Source: Leptospira biflexa (lineage in GTDB: Bacteria; Spirochaetota; UBA4802; UB4802). Taken from it: DNA of 32,438 bases. The notes below the pieces were generated by a model. That model worked only from the letters and a program-made list of their open reading frames with translations. It made no database searches and had not been told where the DNA came from. Every line of letters begins with the position of its first letter. Position 1 is the first letter of the stretch. This document shows, piece by piece, positions 8,591 to 15,901 of the stretch. The position numbers and the translations under genes are program-made. The stretch is from NCBI GenBank assembly GCA_020721905.1, contig DYLU01000001.1, positions 1 through 32,438 of the forward strand, written 5' to 3'.

Positions 8591-9604
8591 TTATGATAGT
8601 ACAGCTATTTCTTTTATAGGGGCAAGACCATGTTTTGTATCATCAGTTAAAATTTCAAAAGCACAGCGGTTATTTGTCTTTAAGGTAAACTGCTCGTTGC
8701 CAATGCTACATTCCAGCTTACATGAAGCAATTTTTGTATTAAGACAGTATTTAATACCGCCAGGCGGATTATTATACGGTAGGCACACAAAATCTTTTGA
8801 TAATGCAAAGATTGAACCTTTAATACCAATAGAGCCCTTTTTTGCATCAAAATCCCAGTAGAAATAACCAAAACGGGCTCTGCAGAATGTTTCACCCAAT
8901 GAATTCAATGTGTACTCTTTGCCCTTATATCGTAAAACAATTGGTGTCATAAACGGTGTCCATAATGGTCCAATTTTTATGCGTGCAGTAGCAAGCTCCA
9001 AAAAAGCATCAGGTTCATTATCAAATCCACATACCTGCCCCCATGCATAGTGATCAGTATGCTTGGACCCCCAGTTATGATTCTGGCTGCCCACCCAGTT
9101 ATCAATCATAATTACTTCCCCATTGACATTAATTGTGCCATTGAATAAAGCGTTGGGCAATCCAACCAATGATTTTGCCTTTGGTAATTTTGTTGTATAC
9201 AGTTTCAGTGGAAACAAGAACACCGGATCCCCATTACCTGTAAATGTCAGGTTCCATTGTATTTTTTGACTATTATAATTAATACTCCCCTGCAAAGCTC
9301 CGGGTGTCAATACAGCATCACCAATAACAATATTCAAATCATTGTTTGAAAAACTACAACAGGAAACAGGATATTCCGCTTTTAATGCTGTATGTTTATC
9401 ATTTTCCCCATTAAAAATAATTGCCCACAACTCTCCTATTGCATTTTCAGGGTCCCCTTTTTGCTGGAATATAGTATACCGTATCCAGAATGCCGCAGGC
9501 TTATGCGGATGATTTGCCCTGACAAAAAAACTTTCATAATGCCCACTCTTCCCGGGGATATAACGTGTATAATTGGCCGTAGCCAGTAGTTCTTCTTTTT
9601 TCAT
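8591..9604 (-). CDS. Lipocalin-like protein (AttH/CrtC/Svf1-type fold)
   Basis: The protein is 337 aa with no signal peptide. It looks like the double-lipocalin superfamily that includes AttH, hydroxyneurosporene synthase (CrtC) and tocopherol-cyclase/Svf1-like proteins. Support comes from an N-terminal strand rich in aromatic residues (SFFVRANHP then AAFWIRYTIF), regular beta-strand spacing and a central Trp/His/Gly motif GSQNHNWGSKHTDHYAWGQ (about residues 172-190). Family members bind or hydrate isoprenoid and other hydrophobic molecules; some only bind. A good ribosome-binding site (AGAGGG) precedes the ATG at 9604. It is the last gene of the GMC operon, 11 bp after the membrane-protein gene, which supports a hydrophobic-substrate pathway. 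The superfamily call is from motif appearance alone and the exact subfamily is uncertain. Confidence 0.65.
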   Translation of the reverse strand: MKKEELLATANYTRYIPGKSGHYESFFVRANHPHKPAAFWIRYTIFQQKGDPENAIGELWAIIFNGENDKHTALKAEYPVSCCSFSNNDLNIVIGDAVLTPGALQGSINYNSQKIQWNLTFTGNGDPVFLFPLKLYTTKLPKAKSLVGLPNALFNGTINVNGEVIMIDNWVGSQNHNWGSKHTDHYAWGQVCGFDNEPDAFLELATARIKIGPLWTPFMTPIVLRYKGKEYTLNSLGETFCRARFGYFYWDFDAKKGSIGIKGSIFALSKDFVCLPYNNPPGGIKYCLNTKIASCKLECSIGNEQFTLKTNNRCAFEILTDDTKHGLAPIKEIAVLS

Positions 9605-9615
9605 ATATATCCCTC

Positions 9616-10062
9616 TTATAATGTTTGCTGTTTGAATAACCTATATAAATACAGAACCCACAATCCTAACGGAAAATCCGTAGTAAATATAATTAGATTT
9701 GCCAGGTTGTTCCAGCCATTATGATATATACACCCATAAATAAAGAAAAGCAAACCAAAAACTGATGAAGCAAATTTCATGGTGATGAGCGGAATAGCCA
9801 TTTCAATATACTGCTTTGCATTTTTATACAATAAAAGCGAACATACAGTGACACCTGCCATCATAGAAACACTTAAAATTAAATAAAATTGACTGCTTTC
9901 TTTTGCTAACGGAAGAGCAGGTATCATTTTTTGTGATAAAACATTAATGGTATTCATCAGCGTAGAACTGAAAAATATAAAAATAATTGTTGTAATAACA
10001 AATGCAATGACATATAAAAATCCTGTTATAGTAATCATTTGAAAAATTCTATTTTTTTCCAT
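9616..10062 (-). CDS. Small four-helix integral membrane protein
   Basis: The protein is 148 aa with four predicted TM helices: about residues 9-33, 50-72, 80-105 and 118-140. No catalytic motif or family is recognised. The ATG at 10062 follows a strong Shine-Dalgarno (AGGGGG) and lies inside the end of the upstream SRPBCC gene (14-bp overlap), so the two are probably translationally coupled. Its place in the operon suggests membrane anchoring or transport for the oxidoreductase system, by context only. Confidence 0.75.
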   Translation of the reverse strand: MEKNRIFQMITITGFLYVIAFVITTIIFIFFSSTLMNTINVLSQKMIPALPLAKESSQFYLILSVSMMAGVTVCSLLLYKNAKQYIEMAIPLITMKFASSVFGLLFFIYGCIYHNGWNNLANLIIFTTDFPLGLWVLYLYRLFKQQTL

Positions 10063-10723
10063 TGTGTCCCCCTTCTAAATACCTTTTAATACCATATAAA
10101 TAATCTTTAATGCTCTTTTGTGTAAGGTTGTTTTCAATAAATCCCGGTACTGGCACTGAAACTTCAACAACAGGTGCATAATATAGTATCGTGTTGTTAT
10201 CATCAAGAGGAATGCAATACTGATATCCTTCAATATTCTTTATTCCGGTGCTTGCAGGTTTGATATTTTTTTGTATGTTATACTGAGCAATATCGCTTTC
10301 ATTTATCAATTGCCATTTTTGATAATAATTTCGTTCGTCATTACTTACAATCAATGTATAGTTAAATTTAAAAAACGCAACATGTATCTGCCCTTCAATA
10401 ACTGATGTGTTGTGATTTATCTTTGCCAGTACTGTATAGTAATCCAGCGTATCAACATACTGAGGCATACGTTCCCAATCAAGAGTACACTTCCATACTT
10501 CCTGAATTGGTTTTTGTATTAGTATTGCACCAGCCACACGTGCTATTTGGCCTTCCTGTGTTTTTGTTTTTTGCTTTTTTATAACAATGTTGCCTTCACG
10601 TAATGATTGCAGTTCAGCCTTTTTTAACGGAGAATTATCAACATCAGAGTAAACATTGTAATATGAAACTAATACACCAAAAGTCAGCATCACCATTATA
10701 CATATATTTTTAAGCGGATTCAT
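10049..10723 (-). CDS. Exported SRPBCC/START-like protein
   Basis: The protein is 224 aa. After an N-terminal hydrophobic signal or anchor (ICIMVMLTFGVLVSYY), the body resembles the SRPBCC (START/polyketide cyclase) helix-grip fold. Features include an early strand plus the characteristic IQKPIQEVWKCTLDWERMP segment (about residues 72-90), alternating strands, and a long C-terminal helix (TQKSIKDYLYGIKRYLEGG). SRPBCC proteins form a deep hydrophobic pocket that binds lipids, sterols or polyketides. I chose the ATG at 10723 because AAGGAA lies about 6 nt upstream. An alternative ATG at 10738 overlaps the stop of the GMC gene as ATGA but has no ribosome-binding site. The gene overlaps the next one by 14 bp. 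Confidence 0.75.
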   Translation of the reverse strand: MNPLKNICIMVMLTFGVLVSYYNVYSDVDNSPLKKAELQSLREGNIVIKKQKTKTQEGQIARVAGAILIQKPIQEVWKCTLDWERMPQYVDTLDYYTVLAKINHNTSVIEGQIHVAFFKFNYTLIVSNDERNYYQKWQLINESDIAQYNIQKNIKPASTGIKNIEGYQYCIPLDDNNTILYYAPVVEVSVPVPGFIENNLTQKSIKDYLYGIKRYLEGGHNGKK

Positions 10724-10734
10724 GCCGTATTCCT

Positions 10735-12240
10735 TCATTTACGTAATTGTTCTGCAATCTTCTCAGCAATTCTTGTTGCAAGTGTCATAATTGTTATCTG
10801 TGGATTTACTCCAAGCGATGTTGGCACAATGCTGCCATCGGCAACATATAGATTGTCAGTGTTGAAACATTTTCCAAAGCTATCAACAACTCCACAGTTA
10901 CTATCGCCACCCATACGACACGTACCCAATGGATGAAACGCAAATACTTCAGGTATATGACTTCGTTTTAAATATGATTTTTTAAGCTTTTCTATGTCAT
11001 CGTAAGAACTAATAACAGGGGATGAAGAAATAGGTGTAAAAATTTTCTTTGATCCTGCAGCCATGAAAATTTCTGATAAATAGGCTATCCCATTTTTCAA
11101 TGTTTGTATATCCTTCATATTCATCATATACCAGGAAAACGATGTGTGCATATTTCCAAAAACAGCTCCTTCGGTGGTGTCATGAACCATCACACCAAAA
11201 GCAGCAACATGCGAAAATTGCTGTGTCAGCTCGAAAAATTCCCTGCCTGCTCCCGGCAGAGATGCTGATAATATTGATGGATGCACAAAAATGCCTTCAA
11301 GCATTATGCCTTCATCTGCATAATCATCAATATAGGCACCCTGTGAAACACCAGCCCAGCCATTAACTTCTTCCTCCATCAGAGCAACAACGCGCGAACA
11401 TGGATGTATTTGCAGATGCTTGCCCAGATGCTTATTGTTAATGCCACTTTTTTTTAATAATAACGGCGTAATCATTGTCCCGCATGCACTGACAATAATC
11501 TTTGCTTCAATTGTACAACTGGCCACACTTTTACCTTTGTCATCATATACCCTGCACTCAACTGAGTGTGCTTTCATACCTTTGAAATGTATTTTTTCTG
11601 CCTTGCAATGCGTAAGTAAGGTCGTATTGTATTTTAACGCCAAAGGGATATAACTTACCTCTGCACTCTGTTTGGCACCTTCTACACAGCCAAATTGACA
11701 TGTGCCACATCCTTTGCAATTTATAACATTATGTTTTAATGGTTTACAATGTAGCCCCAATGCATCAGCGCCGCGTTTGACAATTTTTGCACAGTTACCC
11801 AGTACATCCCAGGGTAATTCTGTTACATTAATAATCTTCTCTACCCTTTCAAAATATGGTTCTAAGTTTTTGTAATGTATATCAACCCTCAAATTTTCTT
11901 TCCACTGCTTAATAATATGCTCCGGCGTACGAAAACATGTAGCCGAATTTATTGCTGTTGTACCACCAACACATTTGCCCGCAGGAATTGAAATTGGCGG
12001 GATGCCAAATGATACAGTGCTTCCAGCCCCACGCCACATGGTTTTCATGTTGTTCAAAGGTTTGCCATCATAGTCTTTTGTTGTATAGTAACCACCTTCC
12101 TCAACTACTACAACACTATATCCCATGGAAGCAAGTTCATAGGCTGTAACTGCACCACCAGCTCCACTGCCAATAATGCATACATCAGCATCAAAATTAT
12201 TTTTATAATTTGTTTTATAATTGTTCAATGTATATATCAT
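10735..12240 (-). CDS. GMC-family FAD oxidoreductase with ferredoxin-like Cys motif
   Basis: The protein is 501 aa. An N-terminal FAD Rossmann motif GSGAGG (Gly24/26/29) is followed by the ribose-binding acidic end of strand 2 (VVVVEEGG). The GMC FAD signature GGTTAINSATCFR is at about 92-104. The C-terminal catalytic region has HPLGTCRMGG (His436) and GVNPQITIM (Asn479). It oxidises an alcohol-type group with FAD; related COG2303 proteins include choline dehydrogenases and long-chain fatty alcohol oxidases. Unusually, Cys175/178/181/185 form CxxCxxCxxxC (CKGCGTCQFGC), a ferredoxin-type spacing that could bind an Fe-S cluster or zinc. There is no signal peptide or TM. Its ATG overlaps the stop of the upstream small gene (ATGA). 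The substrate is unknown; a hydrophobic alcohol is favoured by the neighbours. Confidence 0.92.
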   Translation of the reverse strand: MIYTLNNYKTNYKNNFDADVCIIGSGAGGAVTAYELASMGYSVVVVEEGGYYTTKDYDGKPLNNMKTMWRGAGSTVSFGIPPISIPAGKCVGGTTAINSATCFRTPEHIIKQWKENLRVDIHYKNLEPYFERVEKIINVTELPWDVLGNCAKIVKRGADALGLHCKPLKHNVINCKGCGTCQFGCVEGAKQSAEVSYIPLALKYNTTLLTHCKAEKIHFKGMKAHSVECRVYDDKGKSVASCTIEAKIIVSACGTMITPLLLKKSGINNKHLGKHLQIHPCSRVVALMEEEVNGWAGVSQGAYIDDYADEGIMLEGIFVHPSILSASLPGAGREFFELTQQFSHVAAFGVMVHDTTEGAVFGNMHTSFSWYMMNMKDIQTLKNGIAYLSEIFMAAGSKKIFTPISSSPVISSYDDIEKLKKSYLKRSHIPEVFAFHPLGTCRMGGDSNCGVVDSFGKCFNTDNLYVADGSIVPTSLGVNPQITIMTLATRIAEKIAEQLRK

Positions 12241-12617
12241 ATCTTTGCCTGTTTACAATGCTCTAAATGCTTGTATCCAATACACGCAGCATGTTTGTCA
12301 TCATCAAAGAACACCAGTGTAGAGATAAGCTTTAGCACCATGATAATGCTTTTACCTGCAAAATGCTTCTCACAATTATTCAGAAGTGCAGCCACGTTGT
12401 TCATAGGAAGTGAATATATCATTTTTTTATTTTTCATGACCGATAGGATATTACAATATACTATACAAAAAGCCATAAACAGTTTCACGTACCAAGGTGT
12501 CAGAGATATATAGCTTTCAATCTGCCAATACACATAATCTTCATTTACACCATCCTGATCAATAATCCCCTTAAAGACAGAGACGAGCGTTCTTGCTTTG
12601 ATTGAATTTGCAGACAT
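12237..12617 (-). CDS. Small companion protein of the GMC oxidoreductase
   Basis: The protein is 126 aa, first in the operon, and its stop overlaps the GMC start as ATGA. It is largely helical, with one hydrophobic helix (about 42-60, WYVKLFMAFCIVYCNIL), and ends in GYKHLEHCKQAKI. There is no catalytic signature I can name. Bacterial GMC enzymes often have a small partner subunit (for example gluconate 2-dehydrogenase subunit 3), and plant long-chain alcohol oxidases carry an extra N-terminal helical region. This protein may play that part, but the resemblance is weak. The ribosome-binding site AAGGA lies about 10 nt upstream. Confidence 0.7.
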   Translation of the reverse strand: MSANSIKARTLVSVFKGIIDQDGVNEDYVYWQIESYISLTPWYVKLFMAFCIVYCNILSVMKNKKMIYSLPMNNVAALLNNCEKHFAGKSIIMVLKLISTLVFFDDDKHAACIGYKHLEHCKQAKI

Positions 12618-12654
12618 AAATCTTATATCCTTATATAATATAGACTACAAGTAC

Positions 12655-12682
12655 ATATTAATAAATAATGTAAAAAAGTCAA
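12655..12682 (-). promoter_or_regulatory. Promoter for the first GMC operon
   Basis: On the minus strand, -35 TTGACT (complement of 12677-12682), a 16-bp spacer and -10 TAATAT (complement of 12655-12660) lie about 38 bp upstream of the first gene of the operon. It is back-to-back with the promoter of the chemoreceptor gene. Confidence 0.5.
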
Positions 12683-12698
12683 ACTTTTTTTATTTACA
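12669..12698. promoter_or_regulatory. Candidate operator dyad between divergent promoters
   Basis: AAAAAAGT (12672-12679) pairs exactly with ACTTTTTT (12683-12690) around CAA. An outer TGTAAA (12669-12674) mirrors TTTACA (12693-12698). The dyad covers the -35 of the minus promoter and reaches the -35 of the plus promoter, so one bound protein could affect both directions. It is AT-rich, so chance is a real alternative. Confidence 0.35.
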
Positions 12699-12721
12699 TT
12701 TTGCAAAATTTGCTATATGAT
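12693..12721 (+). promoter_or_regulatory. Sigma70-type promoter of the chemoreceptor gene
   Basis: -35 TTTACA (12693-12698), an exact 17-bp spacer and -10 TATGAT (12716-12721). The expected transcript start is near 12728, leaving a roughly 32-nt leader that contains the strong ribosome-binding site TAAGGAGG just before the ATG at 12760. Confidence 0.6.
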
Positions 12722-12759
12722 TAATCTTTATTGATTTTTTACAGTAAGGAGGATTTTAA

Positions 12760-14304
12760 ATGTCATTTGCAAAAAAAATTGAAGATTCGTTTCTGAAAGA
12801 ATATTCCGCTTCAAACTTTTCTATACAGCAAAAATCACGTATACTTTTTTGGTTCATTGTTATTGCAATATTTTTAACTATATTATCTGCTCTTGCCAAT
12901 AATATACTGTCACCACAAGCAGCAACCATTACATATAATGTTGCACAAACAATTCTTGTATTTTCTTTTTTTGTTTTCCTTTATATGTTAAAAAAAGGTA
13001 AATATCAGATTGCAGGATTTTTAGGTGTTTTTGTCCCAATGATTCTGGTATTTGTACAGGCTTATAGCATTCCAACAGCTGCGGGAAAATATATTTATTG
13101 CCTTTATTTATTAATTTTTATTGTCATGAGTTCACTCTTTGGCAACAATAAAACGATGTCAATTATTACTGCATTTGTAATAATACTGTCTGGAGTTTAT
13201 ATTTATAATTCACATGGGATACTTCCACCTGATAAAATGCGCAGTTTGTTTGTCCATATGACGATAGCATCATTATTTATTTTTACACTTAGTTATCTTT
13301 CATATAAAGTTATGATTAATACTATTAAAAAAATTGACGAGCAGAATAAAGAACTTCTTATCCAGATGGAAAAAATTCAGGCAATAATTAATACAGGCCT
13401 AAAGGTATCAAAACAGCAGAAAGAAGTTTCCAATATTATGTTCGATAATTCTTCAACATTTAATAATGAGATCCAAAAACAGGCTTCCAGTCTTGAAGAA
13501 ATATCAGCTTCTATTGAAGAAATTTCTGCAAGCGGTGATTCGCTTTCAAACATGGGAATACTACAGGAACATCGGACAAGGGAACTGATAAATAATCTAA
13601 AAATGATGTATAGTTTAATAATGGAAAGTAATAATAAAATGCGGTTGGCAATGGAGATTAAAAATAAACTGGTAGCAAAAATATCAAAATCCGATAAAGA
13701 GCTAGATAATTGTACGATTGCAATGAAACGGGCTCTTGAAAGTAGCACTAAAGTATTTGAAGCAACTAACTTGATAAATGAAGTATCCGATCAGATTAAC
13801 CTGCTATCACTGAATGCATCAATAGAAGCTGCACGTGCTGGAGAATATGGCAAAGGTTTTGCAGTTGTTGCAGAAGAGATTGGTAAATTAGCGGAAAAAA
13901 CACAGTCAAATACCAAAGATATTTATAAACTCATAGAAGCTACTGGAAATGAACTCCAGAGTACAAATAATTCTTTAACAAATGTTGCAAAAGTTTCTGC
14001 TGATATAAAAAATTATGTTGAAAACCTTGAAACTATAATCAATGAAGTAAGCAATTTATCAGATCAGGATCTTTCAATTAATAATACAGTACAAAATAAT
14101 GCGCAAATTGTATTAAATGGATCATCGGAATTAACAGTCTCTATGGAAGAACTCAAGGGAGCACTCAATGAAATCGCAGAATCATTATCCATTATTAATA
14201 ACACAACACAAAGTTTTGCAGATAAAACTGAAGAAATCATTTCTGTTTCTGAAAAATTAGTTAATCTTTCAAATCAGCTTGATCATACACTTTCACAATC
14301 ATAA
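12760..14304 (+). CDS. Six-TM methyl-accepting chemotaxis protein
   Basis: The protein is 514 aa. The N-terminal third has about six TM helices (residues about 28-50, 58-77, 85-108, 112-130, 135-152, 165-185) instead of the usual two-TM periplasmic sensor. A coiled coil follows without a recognisable HAMP domain, then the MCP signalling domain. The conserved hairpin tip reads [23 protein letters not shown] and continues [18 protein letters not shown] (about 338-382), the CheA/CheW contact site. No CheR/CheB pentapeptide is seen at the C-terminus (ends LSQS). It would sense signals in or across the inner membrane, or through membrane state, and signal to CheA. An excellent ribosome-binding site and promoter precede it. 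It sits between two divergent oxidoreductase operons, suggesting taxis related to their substrate or redox state; that link is inference. Confidence 0.92.
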   Translation: MSFAKKIEDSFLKEYSASNFSIQQKSRILFWFIVIAIFLTILSALANNILSPQAATITYNVAQTILVFSFFVFLYMLKKGKYQIAGFLGVFVPMILVFVQAYSIPTAAGKYIYCLYLLIFIVMSSLFGNNKTMSIITAFVIILSGVYIYNSHGILPPDKMRSLFVHMTIASLFIFTLSYLSYKVMINTIKKIDEQNKELLIQMEKIQAIINTGLKVSKQQKEVSNIMFDNSSTFNNEIQKQASSLEEISASIEEISASGDSLSNMGILQEHRTRELINNLKMMYSLIMESNNKMRLAMEIKNKLVAKISKSDKELDNCTIAMKRALESSTKVFEATNLINEVSDQINLLSLNASIEAARAGEYGKGFAVVAEEIGKLAEKTQSNTKDIYKLIEATGNELQSTNNSLTNVAKVSADIKNYVENLETIINEVSNLSDQDLSINNTVQNNAQIVLNGSSELTVSMEELKGALNEIAESLSIINNTTQSFADKTEEIISVSEKLVNLSNQLDHTLSQS

Positions 14305-14410
14305 AGAAATGTCATAATAGCTATGCCAGATAACTTTTTTTATTGATTTTATGCGCAATGTTACTTTTATTGCTACAATATACTACATTATTACAATAAA
14401 GGGAATATAT

Positions 14411-14641
14411 ATGCTACCACGAACAACATTATTAGCATTTATTTTTGCAATGATTATTGCCATTGCTGTTGTTGTGCTTTTTGAAATACCAGCACGTCCA
14501 TTTTCCATTCGTTTGGCTATCTGGTTATATGTGCTATCTTTGTTACCAGGAATGGGCATAGCAATGCTTTTTGACCCTGCACCGCGAGAAGCAAAGGAAC
14601 GCTTTTTAAAGATAAATTTTTACGAGGAGAAGAAGTCATAA
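14411..14641 (+). CDS. Small two-TM membrane protein
   Basis: The protein is 76 aa with two hydrophobic helices (about residues 6-26 and 33-52) and a charged cytoplasmic tail ending YEEKKS. No family is recognised. The ATG at 14411 has a good Shine-Dalgarno (AAAGGGA) and puts the first TM at the N-terminus. An ATG at 14351 in the same frame has none and would add 20 unlikely residues. The stop TAA (14639-14641) overlaps the apparent ATA start of the HAD gene as ATAA, showing tight coupling. It is the first gene of the plus-strand operon. No clear promoter was found in 14305-14410. Confidence 0.75.
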   Translation: MLPRTTLLAFIFAMIIAIAVVVLFEIPARPFSIRLAIWLYVLSLLPGMGIAMLFDPAPREAKERFLKINFYEEKKS

Positions 14642-15351
14642 AAGCATTACTATTTGACATAGACGGAACACTGCTTAAAACACACGGTGCCGGCAAGCAG
14701 GCAATGGTTCAGGCTGCCACTCAGGTATATGGTACAGCTGGCGACATGGAATCAGTTAATTTCCAGGGACGAACTGATCCTCTCATACTTATGGAATCGC
14801 TGATACCTCATGGTATTAATGAAGAAACTATCTTTGCACATATAGAAGATTTCAAGCAGCGATATTTTCTATACTTAAAAAATGCTATAACACATTCTGA
14901 AGCAATTCTTTTGCCCGGAGTTCATGAGTTATTGCAAGCTCTTACTGAATATGATAACATAATTGCAGGTCTTTTAACCGGTAACTTTTATCAGGGAGCA
15001 CTCATTAAGTTACAGCATTTTGACATCTTCAAGTATTTCAGAATGGGTGTATTTGCTGATGACACACACATCCGCAATGAAATGCCTGCAATAGCGCTTC
15101 AACGGTTAAATTCTTTAACAGGAAATATGTTTAAAGCCCAAGACCTCATTATAATTGGCGACACCATCTATGATATTGAATGCGGAAAAACATCTGGTGC
15201 TATAACGGTTGCTGTTGCAACGGGATGGACCGATGCAGAAACGCTATTATCACATAATCCTGATTATTTTTTTGAAAACATAAGCAACTCATATTCATTT
15301 TTATATACAATTAAGGAATTACGCAACGCTATAGAATTAAAAGTGCAATGA
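14638..15351 (+). CDS. HAD-superfamily phosphatase, apparent ATA start
   Basis: The protein is 237 aa when read from ATA at 14638. Only from there is the catalytic HAD motif I complete: KALLFDIDGTLLKT, with nucleophile Asp7 and Asp9. Motif II is LLTGN (Thr114), a basic residue lies in THIRNEMP (Arg146), and motif IV is GDTIYD (Asp175/Asp179). It resembles phosphoglycolate-phosphatase-type HAD hydrolases. No ATG, GTG or TTG occurs in frame between an upstream stop (14572-14574) and the ATG at 14704; starting at 14704 would delete motif I. GAGGAG (14624-14629) is 8 nt before the ATA, and the ATA overlaps the previous stop as ATAA. Either AUA initiates here, or an original ATG was mutated or misread. 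The substrate is unknown. Confidence 0.85.
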   Translation: MKALLFDIDGTLLKTHGAGKQAMVQAATQVYGTAGDMESVNFQGRTDPLILMESLIPHGINEETIFAHIEDFKQRYFLYLKNAITHSEAILLPGVHELLQALTEYDNIIAGLLTGNFYQGALIKLQHFDIFKYFRMGVFADDTHIRNEMPAIALQRLNSLTGNMFKAQDLIIIGDTIYDIECGKTSGAITVAVATGWTDAETLLSHNPDYFFENISNSYSFLYTIKELRNAIELKVQ

Positions 15352-15372
15352 ATTATAATGAAGGAGGAGTCA

Positions 15373-15873
15373 ATGCAATTAGGTCATGTTGCTGTATCAT
15401 TTATCATATCATCGTATGCACCACAGATTACTGGTGGTGTCATGCAGGCTTTCTCATTAGAAAGTATTATCGTTGCTTTTGCTTCACACTGGCTGCCTAA
15501 CCTTGATGTTATTCCAATCAAATTGGGATGGGCAAAGGATTCATTCCACTGTACATGGTCTCATTCACTTGTTTTTGCATTTGCAGTTGCCCTGATACTG
15601 TTGCCATTTAACAGTGCATGGGCAGCCCTTGCATTGGTTAGCCTTATCGTTCACTATTTAGCTGACATGCCAAGCAGTGTTGGGCTTCCACTACTTATGC
15701 CTTTTACCAATAAACGCTTTACCATTAACCTGTGGGCTGATACCGGCCACTCGGGATGGGATGCCCTTATTGGCACCTATGTACAGGCATGGACATGGAT
15801 ACTTGAGGGTGGTGCATTTGTTTTTCTGTTTGTACGCATGTATCAGTTAGGCGTGTGGCCTTTTATTTCTTAG
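15373..15873 (+). CDS. YdjM/DUF457-type membrane metal-dependent hydrolase
   Basis: The protein is 166 aa with several hydrophobic helices. It carries the His/Asp pattern typical of the YdjM-like membrane-bound metal-dependent hydrolases: His5 near the N-terminus, ASHWLPNLDVIP (His39, Asp45), HCTWSHS (His59, His64) and HYLADMPSS (His94, Asp98), then GLPLLMPF. Family members are putative hydrolases of unproven substrate. I chose the ATG at 15373 because AAGGAGGAG (15361-15369) sits just before it; the in-frame ATG at 15358 lies upstream of that site. The gap to the HAD gene is 21 bp, so it belongs to the same operon. Confidence 0.82.
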   Translation: MQLGHVAVSFIISSYAPQITGGVMQAFSLESIIVAFASHWLPNLDVIPIKLGWAKDSFHCTWSHSLVFAFAVALILLPFNSAWAALALVSLIVHYLADMPSSVGLPLLMPFTNKRFTINLWADTGHSGWDALIGTYVQAWTWILEGGAFVFLFVRMYQLGVWPFIS

Positions 15874-15901
15874 GGCGATAGTTACTGCACAATAATCCAA
15901 T

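Noticed and set aside
8591-9604. Assigning the lipocalin-like gene as crtC (carotenoid hydratase)
   Set aside because: Only fold-level resemblance is visible and no other carotenoid gene is present, so a specific symbol is not justified.
14370-14397. TTGCTA-16-TACAAT as the promoter of the plus-strand operon
   Set aside because: The expected transcript start would fall about 7 nt before the ATG at 14411, cutting off the ribosome-binding site, so the match is probably fortuitous.
14704-15351. HAD phosphatase starting at the first ATG (14704)
   Set aside because: This would remove the catalytic DxD motif, which is perfectly preserved in frame just upstream behind a good ribosome-binding site.
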